A stretch of DNA of 64,000 bases from Leifsonia xyli (GTDB taxonomy: Bacteria; Actinomycetota; Actinomycetes; Actinomycetales; Microbacteriaceae). This document shows, one piece after another, positions 29,647-38,347 of the stretch. The translations under genes were made by a program, and so were the position numbers. Positions within the stretch are counted from its first letter, which is position 1. Each line of letters starts with the position of its first letter. Where the stretch lies: positions 3,286,001 through 3,350,000 of the forward strand of contig CP014761.1 of NCBI GenBank assembly GCA_001647635.1, in the 5' to 3' direction. The notes under the pieces were generated by a model. It saw nothing but the letters and a program-made list of their open reading frames with translations. It had not been told where the DNA came from and made no database searches.

Positions 29647-30350
29647 TCGCCCTGCAGAACGTCACCCTCACCTTCCCCGACGGGCTGGACCGCATCACCG
29701 CCGTGGATGCCGTCACCCTGCACGGCCGCAACGGAGCCGTCACCGGCATCACCGGACCGTCCGGCTCAGGCAAGTCGAGCATCCTCGCTGTCTCCGCCAC
29801 CCTGATCCGCCCCGACACCGGCGGTGTGCTCATCGGCGACGGCGAGAACGTCGTCGACGCCGCCCAGCTGTCGAAGGCCGAAGCCACGGCCCTGCGGCGC
29901 GACCGCATCGGCATCGTCTTCCAGCAGTCCAACCTCCTCCCGGCGCTGACGGCCCGCGAGCAGCTGCAGGTGATGAGCCGGCTCGGCGGCCGCGTGAGCC
30001 GGCGCGACAGGGCGCGGATGGATGCGCGCTCCGACCAGCTCCTCGACGCCGTCGGCCTCGCGGCCCACGCCGGCAAGCGCCCGCACCAGCTCTCGGGCGG
30101 CCAGAGGCAGCGCGTCGCCATCGCGCGGGCGCTCATCCACGAGCCGGACGTCCTCCTGGTCGACGAACCGACCAGCGCCCTCGATCAGGAGCGCGGCGCC
30201 GAGATCATGCGGCTGATCGCCCGACTGACCCACGAGCGGGATACGGCCACGCTGCTGGTCACGCACGACCTGGTCCACCGCGACACGCTCGACGAGCTCG
30301 TCACCGTGGTGGACGGACGGATCACCGAGCGGGTGCTCGCGGTCAGCTGA
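29643..30350 (+). CDS. ABC transporter ATP-binding protein (MacB/LolD type)
   Basis: This 235-residue ATPase partners the FtsX-like permease. It has Walker [11 protein letters not shown]-loop FQQSNLLP, signature [15 protein letters not shown], Walker [12 protein letters not shown] and the switch His in VTHD. Its ATGA overlap with the permease gene shows coupling. Confidence 0.94.
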   Translation: MIALQNVTLTFPDGLDRITAVDAVTLHGRNGAVTGITGPSGSGKSSILAVSATLIRPDTGGVLIGDGENVVDAAQLSKAEATALRRDRIGIVFQQSNLLPALTAREQLQVMSRLGGRVSRRDRARMDARSDQLLDAVGLAAHAGKRPHQLSGGQRQRVAIARALIHEPDVLLVDEPTSALDQERGAEIMRLIARLTHERDTATLLVTHDLVHRDTLDELVTVVDGRITERVLAVS

Positions 30351-30446
30351 TGCCGGAACATCGCACACCCGTGAGGGATTGGCGTGGTGGCGCCCGCCTG
30401 GATTGGACCTTGTCGCGGTTCGCATCGCGGCGGTGGAATTGGACGC

Positions 30447-30761
30447 ATGAAAGACAGAACAACCCGCTTCCGGATGGCCGACATCCCGCCGTCGCGCCGC
30501 GCCCTCTTCGTGGCCGTGATCGGGTGGAGCCTGGCGTGGAAGGGCGTCTCGCTGTGGCGTGCCGCCCGCAACGGCAGCGTGCCCTGGTTCGTCGCGCTGC
30601 TGCTGAGCAACACGATGGGCGCCCTCGACGCGGTGTACCTCTTCGCGGTGGACAAGCGCCGCCCGAGTCTCCGGCGGGACGAGGAGGCCATCCTCTCGGG
30701 GACCGGAGAGCCGGCGCAGGGCGGCCACGGGGATGAGCCCCGCGGGCCGCTCGGGCCCTGA
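30447..30761 (+). CDS. DUF5652-like small membrane protein
   Basis: The 104-residue protein contains WSLAWKGVSLWRAARNGSVPWFVALLL, then NTMGALDAVYLF, resembling the two-helix DUF5652 family (phospholipase D-nuclease N-like region). A polar C-terminal tail of about 35 residues follows. The ATG 30447 is chosen because it starts with a basic polar region and the upstream frame has no similarity. The function is unknown. Confidence 0.7.
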   Translation: MKDRTTRFRMADIPPSRRALFVAVIGWSLAWKGVSLWRAARNGSVPWFVALLLSNTMGALDAVYLFAVDKRRPSLRRDEEAILSGTGEPAQGGHGDEPRGPLGP

Positions 30762-30775
30762 GAGGAGTGATCGGC

Positions 30776-31786
30776 ATGGGTGACACGCCGGAGATGACGG
30801 CGCTCCGGGCACACGAGCGCGGCGGCCCCGAGAAGCTGGTGGTCGAGAAGGCCCCGCTTCCCCGTCCCGGGCGAGGAGAAGTGCTGGTCCGCATCGAAGC
30901 CGCGGCGATCACTGCTCCCGAGCTGACGTGGGCCGAGACCTGGGAATCCGACGGCGTCGACCGGACGCCCATCATCCCCTCCCACGAATTCGCCGGAATC
31001 GTCGCGGAGGTCGGCGACGGAGTCGAGGGCTTCGCGGTGGGGGATCCCGTCTTCGGGTTGGTTCCCTTCGACCGCGACGGTGCGGCGGCGGAGTTCGTCG
31101 CCGTCCCCACCTCGTCCATCGGACACCGCTCATCCTCCGTCGATCCGACGATCGCGGCGGCCGCCGTTCTCCCGGCGCTCACGGCATGGGAGGCGCTTCA
31201 CGATCGGGTGAGCCTCACAACCGGGCAGCGGCTCCTGGTGCGCGGCGCCGCTGGGGCGGTCGGGTCGATGCTCACCCAGATCGGCCACGTGGCCGAAGTC
31301 CGCGTCACCGCAACGGTGTCGTCGGCCGACGATGTCGAGCGCGTGCGATCACTGGGAGCCGACGAGGTGATCATCGTGCCCCGCGGCCAGGACCCCGAGG
31401 ACGTGCGCGGTTTCGATGTCGTCGTCGACGCGGTCGGCGACCGGATCCCGCGATGGATGTACGCAGCAGCCGCTCCGCACGGAACGCTCGTCTCGCTGCA
31501 GTTCCCGCCGGACGACCAGCTGGCCACGGAATACGGAGTCGGCACGGTGTTCTTCGTGGTGTCGGCCGACGCGCAGCGACTCGCCGAGCTGGACGACCTT
31601 CTGTCTCATCACAAGCTGACAGCGGAGGTTGCGTCGCTCTTCCCGCTGGAGCGCGGCCGGGAAGCCTTCGAGGCCGCCGGCACTCCCGGTCGTCGGCATG
31701 GGAAGGTCCTCCTGCTCCCTGGCGGTCAGATGCCTCGTCAGCTACCCGGGTCCACCCACCCTCGCGCGCGGAACGCCCGCCCGTAG
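30776..31786 (+). CDS. Zinc-free MDR-type NADP-dependent oxidoreductase
   Basis: This quinone-oxidoreductase-like enzyme of the medium-chain dehydrogenase superfamily has 336 residues. It has an N-terminal GroES-like domain (EVLVRIEAAAIT, HEFAGIVAEVGDGVEGF) and a Rossmann domain with GAAGAVGSM. No catalytic zinc ligands are evident. The ATG at 30776 follows GAGAGGAG. The last 49 bases overlap the convergent grpB-like gene. The substrate is unknown. Confidence 0.87.
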   Translation: MGDTPEMTALRAHERGGPEKLVVEKAPLPRPGRGEVLVRIEAAAITAPELTWAETWESDGVDRTPIIPSHEFAGIVAEVGDGVEGFAVGDPVFGLVPFDRDGAAAEFVAVPTSSIGHRSSSVDPTIAAAAVLPALTAWEALHDRVSLTTGQRLLVRGAAGAVGSMLTQIGHVAEVRVTATVSSADDVERVRSLGADEVIIVPRGQDPEDVRGFDVVVDAVGDRIPRWMYAAAAPHGTLVSLQFPPDDQLATEYGVGTVFFVVSADAQRLAELDDLLSHHKLTAEVASLFPLERGREAFEAAGTPGRRHGKVLLLPGGQMPRQLPGSTHPRARNARP

Positions 31787-32340
31787 ATCTCGCGGATGAC
31801 ATCCTGCTTCAGCAGGTTGTACTCCCGCATATCGCCGTCCGCCTCGTCGGCCGCCGGCGCTTTCGCCGCCGCATACCGCTCTCGCTCGTCCGGATGTTCG
31901 CGGAGCCAGTCGCGGAAGATCGCGTGCCGCACGATCTCAGGGCTGTCGGGGGACCAGACATGGAGGTTGACCGCCGGCTCCGCGCGCTGCAGACAGCGGT
32001 GTCCGTGAAACGACGGCTCGCGTATGGTCAGCCGGTATCCGAGGGGTTCGAGGGCCGGCACGTAAAGGTCTTCGTCGGTGCTCGACGCGACCGTGAGGTC
32101 GATGTCGATGATCGGCTTCGCCGCGAGGCCGGGCACCGAGGTCGAGCCGACGTGGTCGAGTGCGAGGACGGCGTCGCCGAGGGCGGCGCGGATCTCCTGG
32201 GCGAGCGTTCGGTACGTATCCGGCCACGCCGGGTCGTAGTCGACGACCACGATCTCGTCTGTCGCAGGCGGCCCGTCGACCCACGGATCTTCGTCCGGGT
32301 TCGGATCCGAATGGCGCATGATCTGCTCCGGCGTCAGCAT
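31738..32340 (-). CDS. GrpB family protein (UPF0157)
   Basis: The 200-residue protein has IVVVDYDPAWPDTYRTLAQEI, HVGSTSVPGLAAKPIIDIDL and the NLHVW stretch, all typical of the GrpB/UPF0157 family, a nucleotidyltransferase-like fold of uncertain role. TACGCT (32348-32353 on this strand) lies 7 nt before the ATG, so it is probably leaderless. It overlaps the convergent oxidoreductase gene. Confidence 0.9.
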   Translation of the reverse strand: MLTPEQIMRHSDPNPDEDPWVDGPPATDEIVVVDYDPAWPDTYRTLAQEIRAALGDAVLALDHVGSTSVPGLAAKPIIDIDLTVASSTDEDLYVPALEPLGYRLTIREPSFHGHRCLQRAEPAVNLHVWSPDSPEIVRHAIFRDWLREHPDERERYAAAKAPAADEADGDMREYNLLKQDVIREIYGRAFRARGWVDPGS

Positions 32341-32382
32341 GGCGCCCAGCGTAGCGGTGCCTCGGCAGCGAGCGCTCCGGCG

Positions 32383-32601
32383 TCAGCCCCGGTGCCTGCG
32401 CCAGTACACGTAGGTCGCCCACTCCACCGCGGCGAGCACCGCGCACAGGATGCCGAGCAGCACGTTCCACGAGCTGCCGCCGCCGACCGCGATCAGCACG
32501 AAGAGGATGAAGAGCACGGTGTAGCCGATCCCCGTGATGAGCGCGCCCATCTCGGTGCGCGCCGCCAACCAGCGGGGATGCTTTGGCTGCTGATCCGTCA
32601 T
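32383..32601 (-). CDS. Small two-helix membrane protein
   Basis: The 72-residue protein has a polar N-terminus (MTDQQPKHPRW) and two hydrophobic segments (ITGIGYTVLFILFVLIAVGG and LLGILCAVLAAVEWATYVYW). ATG 32601 is fixed by TACAGT at 32608-32613 on this strand, 6 nt upstream. It is divergent from the MerR gene. The function is unknown. Confidence 0.7.
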   Translation of the reverse strand: MTDQQPKHPRWLAARTEMGALITGIGYTVLFILFVLIAVGGGSSWNVLLGILCAVLAAVEWATYVYWRRHRG

Positions 32602-32629
32602 GGCTTCACTGTAGGGGGCCGGATCGCGT

Positions 32630-32660
32630 TTGACCCTCACACTGTGTCATGGTCGATCGT
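32630..32660 (+). promoter_or_regulatory. MerR-type promoter with operator in a 19-bp spacer
   Basis: -35 TTGACC (32630-32635) and -10-like GATCGT (32655-32660) are 19 bp apart, the long spacing typical of MerR-controlled promoters. The spacer region holds an imperfect dyad GACCCTCACAC-T-GTGTCATGGTC (9 of 11 arm pairs match). It points to autoregulation of the gene at 32671. Confidence 0.6.
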
Positions 32661-32670
32661 GGCTTCCACC

Positions 32671-33492
32671 ATGTACACCATCGGAGAGTTCGCCGCCTTC
32701 GGGCGGGTGAGCGTGCGGATGCTGCGGCATTACGACGCGATCGGGCTGCTGGAGCCGGCGTGGGTCGACGAGCGGACCGGATACCGCCGGTACGCGCCCG
32801 ACCAGCTGCGGCGGCTGCTGCGGATCGTCGAGCTGCGTCGGCTCGGTCTGGGTCTCGAGCGCATCGCCGCAGTCTTCGCCGCCGACGACGAGGAGGCCGC
32901 CCTGCGCGACACACTCGAAGCCCGGTTGGCGGAGCTCGAGGCGTCGATCGCAGAGGACACCGCACGGCTCGCTCGCATCCGGCGACGTCTCCGGATTCTG
33001 GAAGGAACAGAGATCATGTCCGAAGCAGTGCAGTACCGATCCGTGGAGCCTGTCGTCGTCTACGCGCTGACCGGCGTCGCGCCCGGGATGGGGCCCGAGA
33101 ACGTATCGCCCGTCGTCGGGCCGCTCATCGAACGGCTCGACCGGGTCCTGCTCGACGCCGGCCGCGAGATCGTCGAACCGGGCATCTTCTGGTACGAGCC
33201 GGGGGAGGGCGAGGAGTTGATCGTCCACGTCTCGTACACCGCCGAATCCGAGCCGCGCCCGGGTCCCGGATACGAACTCGTCGAGCTCCCGGGGGTCGCG
33301 ACAGCCGCAACCATCCTGCACCGCGGCGACATGGATCGCATCGGCGAGACGTGGTCCGCCCTCGTCGACCAGCTCACCGCCGACGGGTACCGGATGACCG
33401 GACCCAGCCGCGAGGTGTATCTCCACGCGGAGGGTCACATCCCGCAGCCGGACTGGGTGACGGAGCTCCAGGTGCCGGTCGAGCGCAGCTGA
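32671..33492 (+). CDS. MerR-family regulator with GyrI-like effector domain
   Basis: The 273-residue protein has an N-terminal MerR HTH (YTIGEFAAFGRVSVRMLRHY), a coiled dimerisation helix (about 75-112) and a C-terminal GyrI/BmrR-like domain (YRSVEPVVVYALTG... to EVYLHAEGHIPQ) that binds small hydrophobic or cationic drugs in related proteins. The ATG 32671 is preferred; a GTG at 32659 overlaps the -10 box. It probably activates its own promoter and perhaps the divergent small membrane gene. Confidence 0.88.
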   Translation: MYTIGEFAAFGRVSVRMLRHYDAIGLLEPAWVDERTGYRRYAPDQLRRLLRIVELRRLGLGLERIAAVFAADDEEAALRDTLEARLAELEASIAEDTARLARIRRRLRILEGTEIMSEAVQYRSVEPVVVYALTGVAPGMGPENVSPVVGPLIERLDRVLLDAGREIVEPGIFWYEPGEGEELIVHVSYTAESEPRPGPGYELVELPGVATAATILHRGDMDRIGETWSALVDQLTADGYRMTGPSREVYLHAEGHIPQPDWVTELQVPVERS

Positions 33493-33539
33493 AGCAGGCT
33501 GGTCGGCAGCCCTGACATCGGAGCGGGGCGGTATGCGGA

Positions 33540-33579
33540 GGGCCCGGCCCGTCGCCGGGAGAGGCGACGGACCGGGCCC
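33540..33579. terminator. Bidirectional terminator hairpin
   Basis: A 17-nt arm at 33540-33556 (ends GGGCCCGG...GTCGCC) pairs with 33563-33579 with one mismatch and a 6-nt loop. It lies between the convergent ends of the MerR gene and the secreted repeat protein gene. Confidence 0.75.
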
Positions 33580-33591
33580 GGTCGCGCACGG

Positions 33592-34356
33592 TCAGTGACC
33601 GGAGACGATACCCTGCTGGGCCTGCTGCGCCAGCTGCTGGATGTCGCTGCCGTAGCCGCCGGCGAGGGCGGTCGCGGCGATCTTCTGGACGTCCGGGGTG
33701 CGCTCCGCGGCCGGGGCCTTCGCCAGGTCGCCGAGGTCGCTGCGCAGCGAGGCGGGCAGCTTCGCGGCGAGCTGCGCGTCGGCCGTCACATCCACGGCGA
33801 CGGCCGCGGCGGTGTCACCGAGCTGCGGGGACGAGAGGTCGCCCGAGCGGAGGTCGCCGATCAGATCCTTCAGCCCGGGCAGACCCGACAGGCCGGCGCG
33901 CTCGCCGCGGGCGTGCTTCAGGTGGGTGGCGAGATCCTTGATGGCCGAGCCGTAGCCGCCGTCGAGGGCGGTCGCCACGATCTTCTTCGCGTCGGCCGTG
34001 CGGTCGGAGGCCGACGCCTTCGCGAGGGTCGTCACATCCTCCTGCAGCGCATCCGGCAGCAACGAGAACAGCGGCTTGTCCGCGATGACGCGCTTGGCGA
34101 GCGCCTGGGCCTTCGCGCCGCTCAGATGGCCGGCGAAGAGCTCGTGGCCGGCGTCCGTCGAGACGTGCGCCTGCGCGGTCGCCTGCGAGCCGGAGCCCGA
34201 GCCGCTGGCGCCGCCGTCCACGGTGGTCGCGAACGCTCCCTGCGCGCCGACGCCCACCAGCGCGGTGGCCGCGAGGAGCGATGCCGCGCCGACGGCCGCA
34301 CGCTTGGCGGTGAAGGCGCTGGTCTTCCGAACGGAGGTGTTCTTCGTGTAATCCAT
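33592..34356 (-). CDS. Secreted protein with two similar helical repeats
   Basis: The 254-residue protein has a long signal peptide (KRAAVGAASLLAATALVGVG, cut near GAFA) and a Gly/Ser linker. Two related blocks follow, about residues 95-145 and 190-245, each with the pattern LP-x2-L-x2-D-x2-x-LAKA, R-TxDx-KI-ATAL-GGYGS-I. The blocks look like an internal duplication. ATG 34356 follows GGAAAGGATCCC. No known domain is recognised. Confidence 0.75.
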   Translation of the reverse strand: MDYTKNTSVRKTSAFTAKRAAVGAASLLAATALVGVGAQGAFATTVDGGASGSGSGSQATAQAHVSTDAGHELFAGHLSGAKAQALAKRVIADKPLFSLLPDALQEDVTTLAKASASDRTADAKKIVATALDGGYGSAIKDLATHLKHARGERAGLSGLPGLKDLIGDLRSGDLSSPQLGDTAAAVAVDVTADAQLAAKLPASLRSDLGDLAKAPAAERTPDVQKIAATALAGGYGSDIQQLAQQAQQGIVSGH

Positions 34357-34526
34357 GGGATCCTTTCCGTGCCCGCGCTGCGGCCGACCGGTCTGCCGGC
34401 CGCTTCGGATCGCGGGCATCGGCGACGTTACGGAACCCGTCTGGACCGTTCGTGCGGACACTCTGCGAGGTCCCGCAGGGTGGTTGACCCGCCTCCGGAC
34501 GGTTGTTATTGGAGAGGGTCGACGGC

Positions 34527-34832
34527 TCAAAGGGAGTTGAGAAGAGGGAGCAGGACGAGCGGGAGGATGAAGGCCGCCGCGGTGACGATCGTCGCGCCGA
34601 TGGTGAGCCGGGTCCTCCGGAGGATCAGGCCGACCACCGCGCTCGCGAGCGGGATCCAGCCGTACAGGACATGCGTCACGGCGACCGCCAGCCCGGCGAA
34701 CCCGGTCCTACTCAGGGCCAGATACAGCTCGAAGCCCACGAGGATGGCGGTGCCGAGGAGTCCGAGGACGGCGAACGCGATCGCGACCCGCGTGCGCGTG
34801 GTGGTGCTTTGAGCCGAGCCCGCGTCCGTCAT
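34527..34832 (-). CDS. Small three-helix membrane protein
   Basis: The 101-residue protein has a polar start (MTDAGSAQSTTTRTR) and three hydrophobic segments (about 16-38, 43-66 and 75-98). TAGAGT at 34839-34844 on this strand lies 6 nt from the ATG, indicating a leaderless transcript. It resembles generic four-helix membrane proteins common in Microbacteriaceae. The function is unknown. Confidence 0.68.
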   Translation of the reverse strand: MTDAGSAQSTTTRTRVAIAFAVLGLLGTAILVGFELYLALSRTGFAGLAVAVTHVLYGWIPLASAVVGLILRRTRLTIGATIVTAAAFILPLVLLPLLNSL

Positions 34833-34860
34833 GCCCTCACTCTAGGGCGACGCACCCGCG

Positions 34861-35079
34861 TCAGGTCGCCTGCGCCCGCATCGCCCGCCAGAGCGCCTGG
34901 CGGAGCTGCGCCTCGATGCGGCGGGCCTGCTCGCTGCTGACGCCCTCGTTGTCGCGGCGTCGTTCCGAGCCGTGGCAGCGGTCGCCGTCGCGGGTGAAGT
35001 GGATGGCGATCCGACCGTCCGCCAGCACCGGCTGCTGCTCGCCGCAGTGCCCGCATTCGGTGAAGGAGAAGAATCCCAT
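34861..35079 (-). CDS. Small cytosolic protein with CxxC motif
   Basis: The 72-residue protein begins MGFFSFTECGHCGEQQPV, with a CGHC motif that could bind a metal, and ends in a basic helix (RRIEAQLRQALWRAMRAQ). TAGCGT at 35087-35092 on this strand lies 7 nt upstream of ATG 35079, supporting that start. It has no recognised family. Confidence 0.65.
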   Translation of the reverse strand: MGFFSFTECGHCGEQQPVLADGRIAIHFTRDGDRCHGSERRRDNEGVSSEQARRIEAQLRQALWRAMRAQAT

Positions 35080-35089
35080 GCCACTCACG

Positions 35090-35875
35090 CTACGGGCGCC
35101 GTGTTTCCTCTCCGTTGCCGGTACGAGAAGTGTGGATGACGAGAGCGGACGCGGAGGCGGGCTGGCCGGGGCACCCGGCGAGCACGCGGGCGATCGCGTC
35201 GTGCTCCGCGGGCGCCACCCACAGCCCGTACGCCGCCTTCACCGACACCTGCCGGGCCACGTAGTCGCAGCGGAACGCCTTGTTCGCCGGCAGCCACGTC
35301 GCGGCGTCGCCGTCCGACTTCTGCTGGTTAGCCGGACCGTCCACGGCGAGCAGGTTGAGCGGGTCGTTGGCGAGGTGGATGCGCTGGTCCTCGGTCAGCT
35401 GCTGCGCACCCGTGATCCACGCGTTCTTCAGAGCAACGACGTGGTCGATCTGCACGAGCGGCGACGTCTTCTCGCCGCGCACGAAGTGGATGGTCGCGCC
35501 GGTGTACGGGTCCGCCAGCGTCCCGGAGAGGACTTTGCAGGTGCCGGCGCGCGCCACATCCGACAGGTCCCGGGACAGGATGTCGTTCCTGGTGTCGCAG
35601 CCGTTGTGGTCGACGTCCAGCCAGGCAGTCCCGAAGTCCTCGGTGCGCTGGTAGCCGGTCGCGGGCGCCTTGCCCTTCACCGGCAGCGTGGCGAGCACGC
35701 CGAGTGCGGTGGTCGGACCGCCCGCCGCCGGGGGAGGAGTGGCGGACGGGGTCGCCGGGATGGCGGTTGCGGGAGCGGTCGCGACGGGCCGCGATGCGGT
35801 GGCCGTGGTGGTGCAGCCGGCCAGCAGGAGCGCGAGCACGACGGCGACTGCGGGCATAGTGGGGATGCGGTTCAA
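35090..35875 (-). CDS. Secreted HNH endonuclease family lipoprotein (DUF1524-like)
   Basis: The 261-residue protein has a lipobox LLAGC, a Thr/Pro/Ala-rich linker and an HNH-type nuclease core with VQIDHVVALKNAW and NDPLNLLAVDGPANQQKSD, as in the GmrSD/DUF1524 secreted nuclease group. The start is TTG 35875: a GAGGAAG site precedes it, and it adds the basic residue (MNRIP) needed by the signal peptide. It probably degrades DNA outside the cell. Confidence 0.87.
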   Translation of the reverse strand: MNRIPTMPAVAVVLALLLAGCTTTATASRPVATAPATAIPATPSATPPPAAGGPTTALGVLATLPVKGKAPATGYQRTEDFGTAWLDVDHNGCDTRNDILSRDLSDVARAGTCKVLSGTLADPYTGATIHFVRGEKTSPLVQIDHVVALKNAWITGAQQLTEDQRIHLANDPLNLLAVDGPANQQKSDGDAATWLPANKAFRCDYVARQVSVKAAYGLWVAPAEHDAIARVLAGCPGQPASASALVIHTSRTGNGEETRRP

Positions 35876-35977
35876 GGTCTTCCTCGGTTGGGGGCCCGAG
35901 CAGACTAAGCTCCCCGTGCGTTCGCTGAGCGATGCGACGCACCCCTTCTCATCCCACGCTCAACGACATATCGTGAA

Positions 35978-35993
35978 CTATCGCTGACGATAG
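35978..35993. promoter_or_regulatory. Palindromic operator at the PadR gene
   Basis: CTATCG-CTGA-CGATAG is a perfect 6-bp-arm repeat 10 bp before the ATG, overlapping the ribosome binding site (AGGAGG). A further TATCG half lies at 35969-35973. It is a likely autoregulatory site for the PadR protein. Confidence 0.6.
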
Positions 35994-36003
35994 GAGGCAT
36001 CCC

Positions 36004-36588
36004 ATGTCCACCTCATTCCCCACCGGCGGGTTCGGCGCCCGCATGGATCCGGACGCCATGTGGCAGGCGTTCGAGCAGCTGCGGTCGACGTTCGAGAAGA
36101 AGGTCGGGTCGCGGATGGGTCGCGGTGACGTCCGCGCTGCCGTCCTCAGCCTGCTCGCCGAGAAGCCGATGCACGGCTACCAGATCATCCGCGAGATCGA
36201 GGAGCGCAGCGGCGGCAGCTGGAAGCCGAGCGCCGGGTCCGTCTACCCGACCCTGCAGCTGCTCGCCGACGAAGGGCTCATCACGGCCGAGGAGTCGAAC
36301 GGCCGCAAGACGTACGCGCTGACCGAGGAGGGGCGCGAGGTCGCGGCCAGCGAGGGCGCGACCCCGTGGGCCGACGGCGCCGGCGCGTCCGGCTCGAGCG
36401 GCGCGGGCGCGGGCACCCCCGGCTCGGACCGTCGTTCCGCGTCCGGACGCCTGCCCCGCGCCGGCGTCGAGCTCGCCCAGGCGGCGGCGCAGGTGCACCG
36501 CAGCGGCACCCCGGAGCAGATCCAGGAGGCGGCGACCGTGCTCGACGAGGCGCGGCGCCGCCTGTACACGATCCTCGCCGAGGGCTGA
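36004..36588 (+). CDS. PadR-family transcriptional regulator
   Basis: The 194-residue protein has a winged-helix domain (VRAAVLSLLAEKPMHGYQIIREIEERSGGSWKPS, about 43-77), followed by a Gly/Ser/Ala linker and a C-terminal helical domain. It is followed 5 bp later by the UbiB-like gene, so the two are cotranscribed. The operator at its own start suggests autoregulation. The inducer is unknown. Confidence 0.92.
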   Translation: MSTSFPTGGFGARMDPDAMWQAFEQLRSTFEKKVGSRMGRGDVRAAVLSLLAEKPMHGYQIIREIEERSGGSWKPSAGSVYPTLQLLADEGLITAEESNGRKTYALTEEGREVAASEGATPWADGAGASGSSGAGAGTPGSDRRSASGRLPRAGVELAQAAAQVHRSGTPEQIQEAATVLDEARRRLYTILAEG

Positions 36589-36593
36589 CGGGG

Positions 36594-38309
36594 GTGACGT
36601 CGGACCAGGCCGTCGCCCCCGCCCCACGGCCCGCGGCGACGCCGGCCACCCGCGCGCGCTACCGCCGCATCCTGCGCTTCGCCGGCTGGAACCTCGCCGT
36701 CACCTGGTGGTACGAGCTGTTCCTGCCGCGGATCGGGCTCGCGAGCGTCGCCGCCCGCACCCGCAGCAAGCGCATGCGGCGGTTCGCGCAGCGATTCCAC
36801 GCGCTCGCGGTCGATCTCGGTGGGCTGATGATCAAGGTCGGGCAGTTCATGTCCTCCCGCTTGGACGTGCTGCCTCCCGAGATCACCACCGAGCTGGAGG
36901 GGCTGCAGGACGAGGTCCCGGCCGTTCCGTTCCCGCAGATCCGAGCGCTCGCCGAGGCCGAGTTGGGCGTGCCGCTCGAGACGGCGTTCTCATCCGTCGA
37001 CGAGGTGCCGGTCGCGGCGGCGTCGCTGGGCCAGGCGCATCGGGCGGTCCTGACCGCCGAGACCGCCGAGCACAGCGGGCTGAGCGCGGTCGTGCTGAAG
37101 GTGCAGCGGCCGGGCATCGACGCGATCGTGGATGTGGACCTCGCCGCCCTGCGCCGCGTCGGCCGCTGGCTCACCCACGTGCGGCTGGTGTCCGACCGGG
37201 TGGACGCGCCGGCGCTGGTCGAGGAGTTCGCGACGACCAGCATGGAGGAGATCGACTACCTCCACGAGGCCGCCAACTCGGAACGGTTCGCGGAGGAGTT
37301 CGCGGGAGACCCGCGCGTCGCCGTGCCGGCCGTGGCCTGGGAGCGGACCACGCGCCGCGTGCTGACGCTCGAGGACGTCACCGCGATCAAGATCACCGAC
37401 GGCGACTCCCTCCGCGCGGCCGGCATCGACCCGGCCGAGGTCGCGCCCGTGTTCGCCGAGGTGATGTTCGACCAGCTGTTCACGAACGGCTTCTTCCACG
37501 CCGACCCGCATCCCGGCAACATCTTCGTGACGCCGGACCCCGACGCGGCGGGGGAGCGGCCCTGGCACCTGACGTTCGTCGACTTCGGGATGATGGGCGA
37601 GGTACCGCCGGGCACCCGCAAGGGGCTGCGCAAGCTGCTGATCGCGGCGGCCTCGCGCGACGGCAAGGGGCTGGTGGACGCGATCCAGGATGTCGGGGTG
37701 CTGCTCCCGACGGCCGACACCGCCCAGCTGGAGCGCGCGATGACCCACCTGTTCGGCCGGTTCGGCGGGATGGGGTTCGCAGAGCTGCGCGAGGTCGACC
37801 CGCGCGAGTTCCGCGAGTTCGCGGTCGAATTCGGGGACGTGGTGCGGTCGCTGCCGTTCCAGCTGCCGGAGAACTTCCTGCTGATCATCCGCGCGATGTC
37901 GCTGACCTCGGGCGTGTGCAGCGCCCTCGACCCCGCGTTCAACCTCTGGGACTCGGTCGAGCCCTACGCGCAGCAGCTTATCCGGGACGAGCGCGGCAAC
38001 CTGGTCCAGGATGTGGCGCAGCAGGCTCTGGAGATCGCGGGGATCGCGTGGCGGCTGCCGAAACGGCTCGACAGCCTGGTGACCCGGGTCGAGGAGGGGG
38101 ACGTGGCCGTGAGCACGCCCCGGCTCGAGCAGCGCGTCGGGCGCGTCGAGAAGGCGGTGCGACGGCTCGCGGCCGCCGTCGTCTTCGGCGGTGTCGTGAT
38201 CGCCGGGGCGATCGTGCACACGACGGATGCCGTGCTCGGCACGGTGCTGCTGGTCGCATCCCTCATCCCGCTCGCATTCACCGTCTTCACAGGCCGGCGG
38301 GGGAGCTGA
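36594..38309 (+). CDS. ABC1/UbiB-family atypical kinase
   Basis: The 571-residue protein has the family signature around KVGQFMSSR (KxGQ), the Ala-rich loop VAAASLGQAHRA, HADPHPGN and DFGMMGE, and two C-terminal membrane segments. UbiB proteins support isoprenoid quinone handling in other bacteria; here it may act on menaquinone or lipids. The GTG at 36594 directly follows the PadR gene. The PadR pairing implies regulated expression. Confidence 0.9.
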   Translation: MTSDQAVAPAPRPAATPATRARYRRILRFAGWNLAVTWWYELFLPRIGLASVAARTRSKRMRRFAQRFHALAVDLGGLMIKVGQFMSSRLDVLPPEITTELEGLQDEVPAVPFPQIRALAEAELGVPLETAFSSVDEVPVAAASLGQAHRAVLTAETAEHSGLSAVVLKVQRPGIDAIVDVDLAALRRVGRWLTHVRLVSDRVDAPALVEEFATTSMEEIDYLHEAANSERFAEEFAGDPRVAVPAVAWERTTRRVLTLEDVTAIKITDGDSLRAAGIDPAEVAPVFAEVMFDQLFTNGFFHADPHPGNIFVTPDPDAAGERPWHLTFVDFGMMGEVPPGTRKGLRKLLIAAASRDGKGLVDAIQDVGVLLPTADTAQLERAMTHLFGRFGGMGFAELREVDPREFREFAVEFGDVVRSLPFQLPENFLLIIRAMSLTSGVCSALDPAFNLWDSVEPYAQQLIRDERGNLVQDVAQQALEIAGIAWRLPKRLDSLVTRVEEGDVAVSTPRLEQRVGRVEKAVRRLAAAVVFGGVVIAGAIVHTTDAVLGTVLLVASLIPLAFTVFTGRRGS

Positions 38310-38347
38310 GGCGGAACAAATCCTCGTGGGGTAGCGTTTCACCCGTC

